A stretch of DNA of 64,000 nucleotides from Symbiodinium natans. Taxonomy: Eukaryota; Sar; Dinophyceae; Suessiales; Symbiodiniaceae. Location: the NCBI GenBank assembly GCA_905221605.1, contig CAJNDS010002243.1:1-64000 (forward strand), read 5' to 3'. A program made the translations under genes and the position numbers. Positions 61,455 to 64,000 of the stretch are shown here, piece after piece (the stretch's first letter is position 1; every line of letters starts with the position of its first letter). The notes beneath the pieces were generated by a model. It saw only the letters and a list, made by a program, of their open reading frames with translations. It searched no databases and was not told the origin of the DNA.

Positions 61455-61900
61455 GTTTAGGGTTTCGGGTTTAGGGTTTCGGGTTTCGGGTTTAGGGTTT
61501 AGGGTTGCCCCTAGGTTTGTTCCTTTCCGCGGCTACGCCGACGCTGCAAACCAGCATCCGCTGGAGCAGATGGCCGGGACTCCCGGGACCTTGGGGAACA
61601 AAAGAGCCCCAAACGGGTTCTGGGTTTTTTGGGTTTAGGGTTTAGGGCTTCATATACCTTAATAGGAATTATAGTAGTGTAGGGTGTATGACCGCCAATG
61701 TTCGGGCTCGTTTGGTCCCCCAAGGCAATCGAAGTCCTCACAAGAATAATGGCATACTTCTCACCCCCAGAGGCTGCTCCGACACATCCGATTCTCCTCT
61801 TCGTAAAGAAACGTTCCTTAGCTAGGGTTTAGGGTTTAGGGTTTAGGGTTTAGGGTTTAGGGTTCAGGGTTTAGGGTTTAGGGTTTAGGGTTTAGGGTTT
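61455..61900 (+). repeat. several TTTAGGG arrays with unique spacer
   Basis: Runs at 61455-61505 (with TTTCGGG), 61635-61650 and 61823-61900. No supported gene between. Confidence 0.85.
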
Positions 61901-61935
61901 ATAGCCACAGCAGGGAATCCGTTTCTGTTTTTAAG

Positions 61936-61996
61936 GAGAAGTGCTGAGTCTTCGAATGACACGACTCAGGCCCGCGAAGCTCCGCAGTCTGAGCTG
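61936..61996 (+). CDS. candidate internal exon, unknown
   Basis: RSAESSNDTTQAREAPQSEL between tttttaag and CTG|GTAGGG. G-strand repeats follow. Confidence 0.5.
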
Positions 61997-62112
61997 GTAG
62001 GGCTAGGGTTTGGGGTTTAGGGTTTAGGGTTTAGGGTTCAGGGTTTAGGGTTAGGGTTTAGGGTTTAGGGTCTATGTTCGCGAGCTTCCCAACCATGGTT
62101 TAAGGCAGCCAG

Positions 62113-62157
62113 AGGAAGGAACTTGAGAAAGCTTACTCCGCTTGGAAGCCCTGTTAA
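62113..62157 (+). CDS. candidate exon, unknown
   Basis: RKELEKAYSAWKPC then TAA, after a gccag acceptor. A GTTAAC donor overlaps the stop. Confidence 0.4.
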   Translation, partial: RKELEKAYSAWKPC

Positions 62158-62228
62158 CTAAGTAAGTAGGGTTAGCAGTTAGCAAGATGGACTGTGGGGA
62201 TTCGAAGAGGATATTAAGTAGACTTAAT
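62158..62228. repeat. dispersed repeat, family H
   Basis: Related to 20052-20140. Confidence 0.5.
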
Positions 62229-62474
62229 GCAGTCAACAGATCTTCCCCCCCCCCCCTCCCTCAGAAGCCTTAAGGCGCCAACCCCCACAAGAAGGCAAAC
62301 CGACCCTTCTTTGCCCCCTCCATGGCCTTCACCTGACCCTGTGCCCAGTACGGATTTTCGATCTGGATTTTCAGCCGGGGGCCCTGGCCGTAAGGCATTC
62401 TTGCCAGCGGTTTACTGGGGAAATAGTTGAGCGCTCTGGCTGTTCTAGGTGTTGAGGAGACGACGGTTCTTGTG

Positions 62475-62560
62475 TGTGGGGGTTTAGGGTTTAGGCTTTA
62501 GGCTTTAGGCTTTAGGCTTTAGGGTTTAGGGTTTAGGGTTTAGGGTTTAGGGTTTAGAAG
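62475..62560 (+). repeat. TTTAGGC / TTTAGGG array
   Basis: Four TTTAGGC then six TTTAGGG units, like 30905-30958. 62570-63180 is unique sequence without a supported gene. Confidence 0.9.
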
Positions 62561-63277
62561 CAAGGCAAGTCACACACAATTGAGGGCTTCGGCTTTGGGT
62601 TTGCCTTGCAAGAAAGTCATTTCCCCTTCGTGTAGATAGGTCGCTAGGCCGCTCGCCCGTGCGTGAGTGCGTCCTGAGCCCCCCCAAGCCTGAACGAGGG
62701 TCTGCAAAGAGCCTTTCTTGGACTCTCTGAGGCCCAAAACTTATATCGAACAGTTAGGGTTTAGGGTTTAGGGTTTAGGCCTTCAGACCTTCAAAGCCTC
62801 AACACCCTAAGTAACATCCCGCGCTTGCCTGAAACTGTGTCTTGAGTTTTTGGTTTTCGGGTGCAGTATGTTCGGCAACACCTCGCGTTCCCCGCGGCAG
62901 CACGCGCCATGTAGGGCCTTGGTAACGATGCAGACCGAAATTGGACTTGCAAACAGAAAGCCAAAGTAGGATGATAACATCCGCCCCAAAAGTATGACGG
63001 GTCACGGAACGGTCTAAAGCGAGCCTTGGGAAAGGATAGGATGTGATGAGCACATTCTATTTATGGGAAGTTAACTGGTCACTTAATATGGCCCCTTACC
63101 TTCTGCAAAGGGTGTTGAAGTACGGGCAATGGGTTTTACAGGGTACTATACGAGGTGTATATAAGACTTCCACAATTAATGAAGGGACCATGGAACTACC
63201 CTAAACCCTAAACCCTAAACCCTAAAAACCCTAAACCCTAATCTGCCAAAGTGGCGAGGCCTCTGGACCATGTCCAG

Positions 63278-63307
63278 AACACTAGGGCTCCATGCTGCCA
63301 CGGCTTG
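63278..63307 (+). CDS. candidate micro-exon, unknown
   Basis: Ten codons (NTRAPCCHGL) between gtccag and GTCACC, with CCCTAAA units upstream and TTTAGGG downstream. Confidence 0.3.
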
Positions 63308-63821
63308 GTCACCGGCCGAGCTTTCTTTAGGGTTTAGGGTTTAGGGTTCAGGGTTCAGGGTTTAGGGGTTTAGGGTTTAGGGTTCAGGGTTCAGGGTTCA
63401 GGGTTTAGGGTTTAGCGTTTGGGGTTTAGGGCTGTCTTCAAAGGGAGAAGGTTTTGGGGTGGGAGCTCGATGTGTGCTATAGGGTTTAAGGCATGTAAGG
63501 CATCTGTTGGAAGAGATTCAGAGGTCGGAATCATCGTTGCAAGTTTTGATGGGGAAAGGGTTTGGAGAAATGAGGGACTCCAATTTTTTTCTTGCTGGTT
63601 TCTGGGTGGTTAGATTGCTGGCCGTTTCTGGGGTTCATTGCCTTGAAAGAAACGCTCATGTTCGGTTTAGGGTTTAGGGTTTAGGGCTTAGGGATATGAC
63701 GATTGCTGCCCTTGTACCATTGGTGTGGTCTTGGCATTGAGGGGTCAGCATTGTCATGAAATGGCACGCTTACCAGGCCTTGGGAGCCCACCGCCCCCAC
63801 CCGGTGCTTCTCAGCAAGTAA

Positions 63822-63937
63822 CCTAAGGGTCCATGTAACTATATAGTCGGTACTTGGGCCTTAAAGGGGTTCCCATATAGCAGCTTAAGGCTTTAGTGCC
63901 CAAGTATATACTATATAGGTACATGGACCCTTAGGGG
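63822..63937. mobile_element. MITE family A, copy 6
   Basis: Diverged copy with intact ends cctaagggtccatgtaac / ggtacatggacccttagg. Confidence 0.8.
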
Positions 63938-63943
63938 TAGGGA

Positions 63944-64000
63944 ACTAGGACCGGGAGTAGGCCCTCATTTCCTTTTCTCAGGGTTGGGGTTCCCTTATAA
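63944..64000. mobile_element. MITE family B, cut by window end
   Basis: aactaggaccgggagtaggc ... gggttcccttataa, almost identical to the start of 43036. Again directly after a family A copy. Confidence 0.75.

Noticed and set aside
1-64000. Dozens of frames ending in LNPKP or GFRV-like peptides
   Set aside because: These peptides are the translations of CCCTAAA and TTTAGGG units.

Overview
This looks like nuclear DNA of a dinoflagellate, probably Symbiodinium-like. That is inferred from four things: pervasive Arabidopsis-type telomere-like repeats (TTTAGGG/CCCTAAA) scattered internally in both orientations; very short GC-rich exon candidates whose donors are GT but also apparently GC; many small foldback (MITE-like) repeats; and relics of non-LTR reverse transcriptases. 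No spliced-leader, rRNA or tRNA gene was found. Most long open frames here are translations of telomere-like repeats or microsatellites and are not genes.

Layout. 0-6 kb: telomere-like arrays, poly-G tracts and a few exon-like islands (3.4-4.2 kb is the best). 6.3-12 kb: the only intron-poor gene cluster. It holds a minus-strand membrane protein, a plus-strand kinase-like protein with a degraded catalytic loop, a minus-strand RING-finger gene with a Ser/Trp/Gln/Gly repeat domain, and a minus-strand lysine-rich unknown; the last two have frame breaks. 12-26 kb: arrays, isolated exon candidates and two broken reverse transcriptases (18.7 and 24.8 kb), the first split by a MITE. 27-37.6 kb: a chain of short plus-strand exons, including three EF-hand-like loops and a terminal exon. 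38-48 kb: more plus-strand exon candidates and many MITEs. 48.8-50.7 kb: an AT-rich satellite island bracketed by inverted repeats, followed by one minus-strand exon candidate. 53-61 kb: plus-strand exons ending in a recognisable fatty acid hydroxylase/sterol desaturase gene with HX3H and HX2HH boxes. 61-64 kb: arrays, MITEs and a few exons.

The most interesting pattern is the relation of the repeats to the exons. Exon candidates are typically preceded by CCCTAAA and followed by TTTAGGG, so many introns open with G-strand telomeric repeats (the GTTTAGGG often being the splice donor) and close with C-strand repeats. Such introns would have inverted telomeric ends able to pair in the pre-mRNA. 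Some arrays also interrupt otherwise intact MITE copies, showing that the arrays themselves were inserted.

All exon limits were read by eye from frame, codon third-base bias and splice-like signals. They are candidates, not transcript-supported models.
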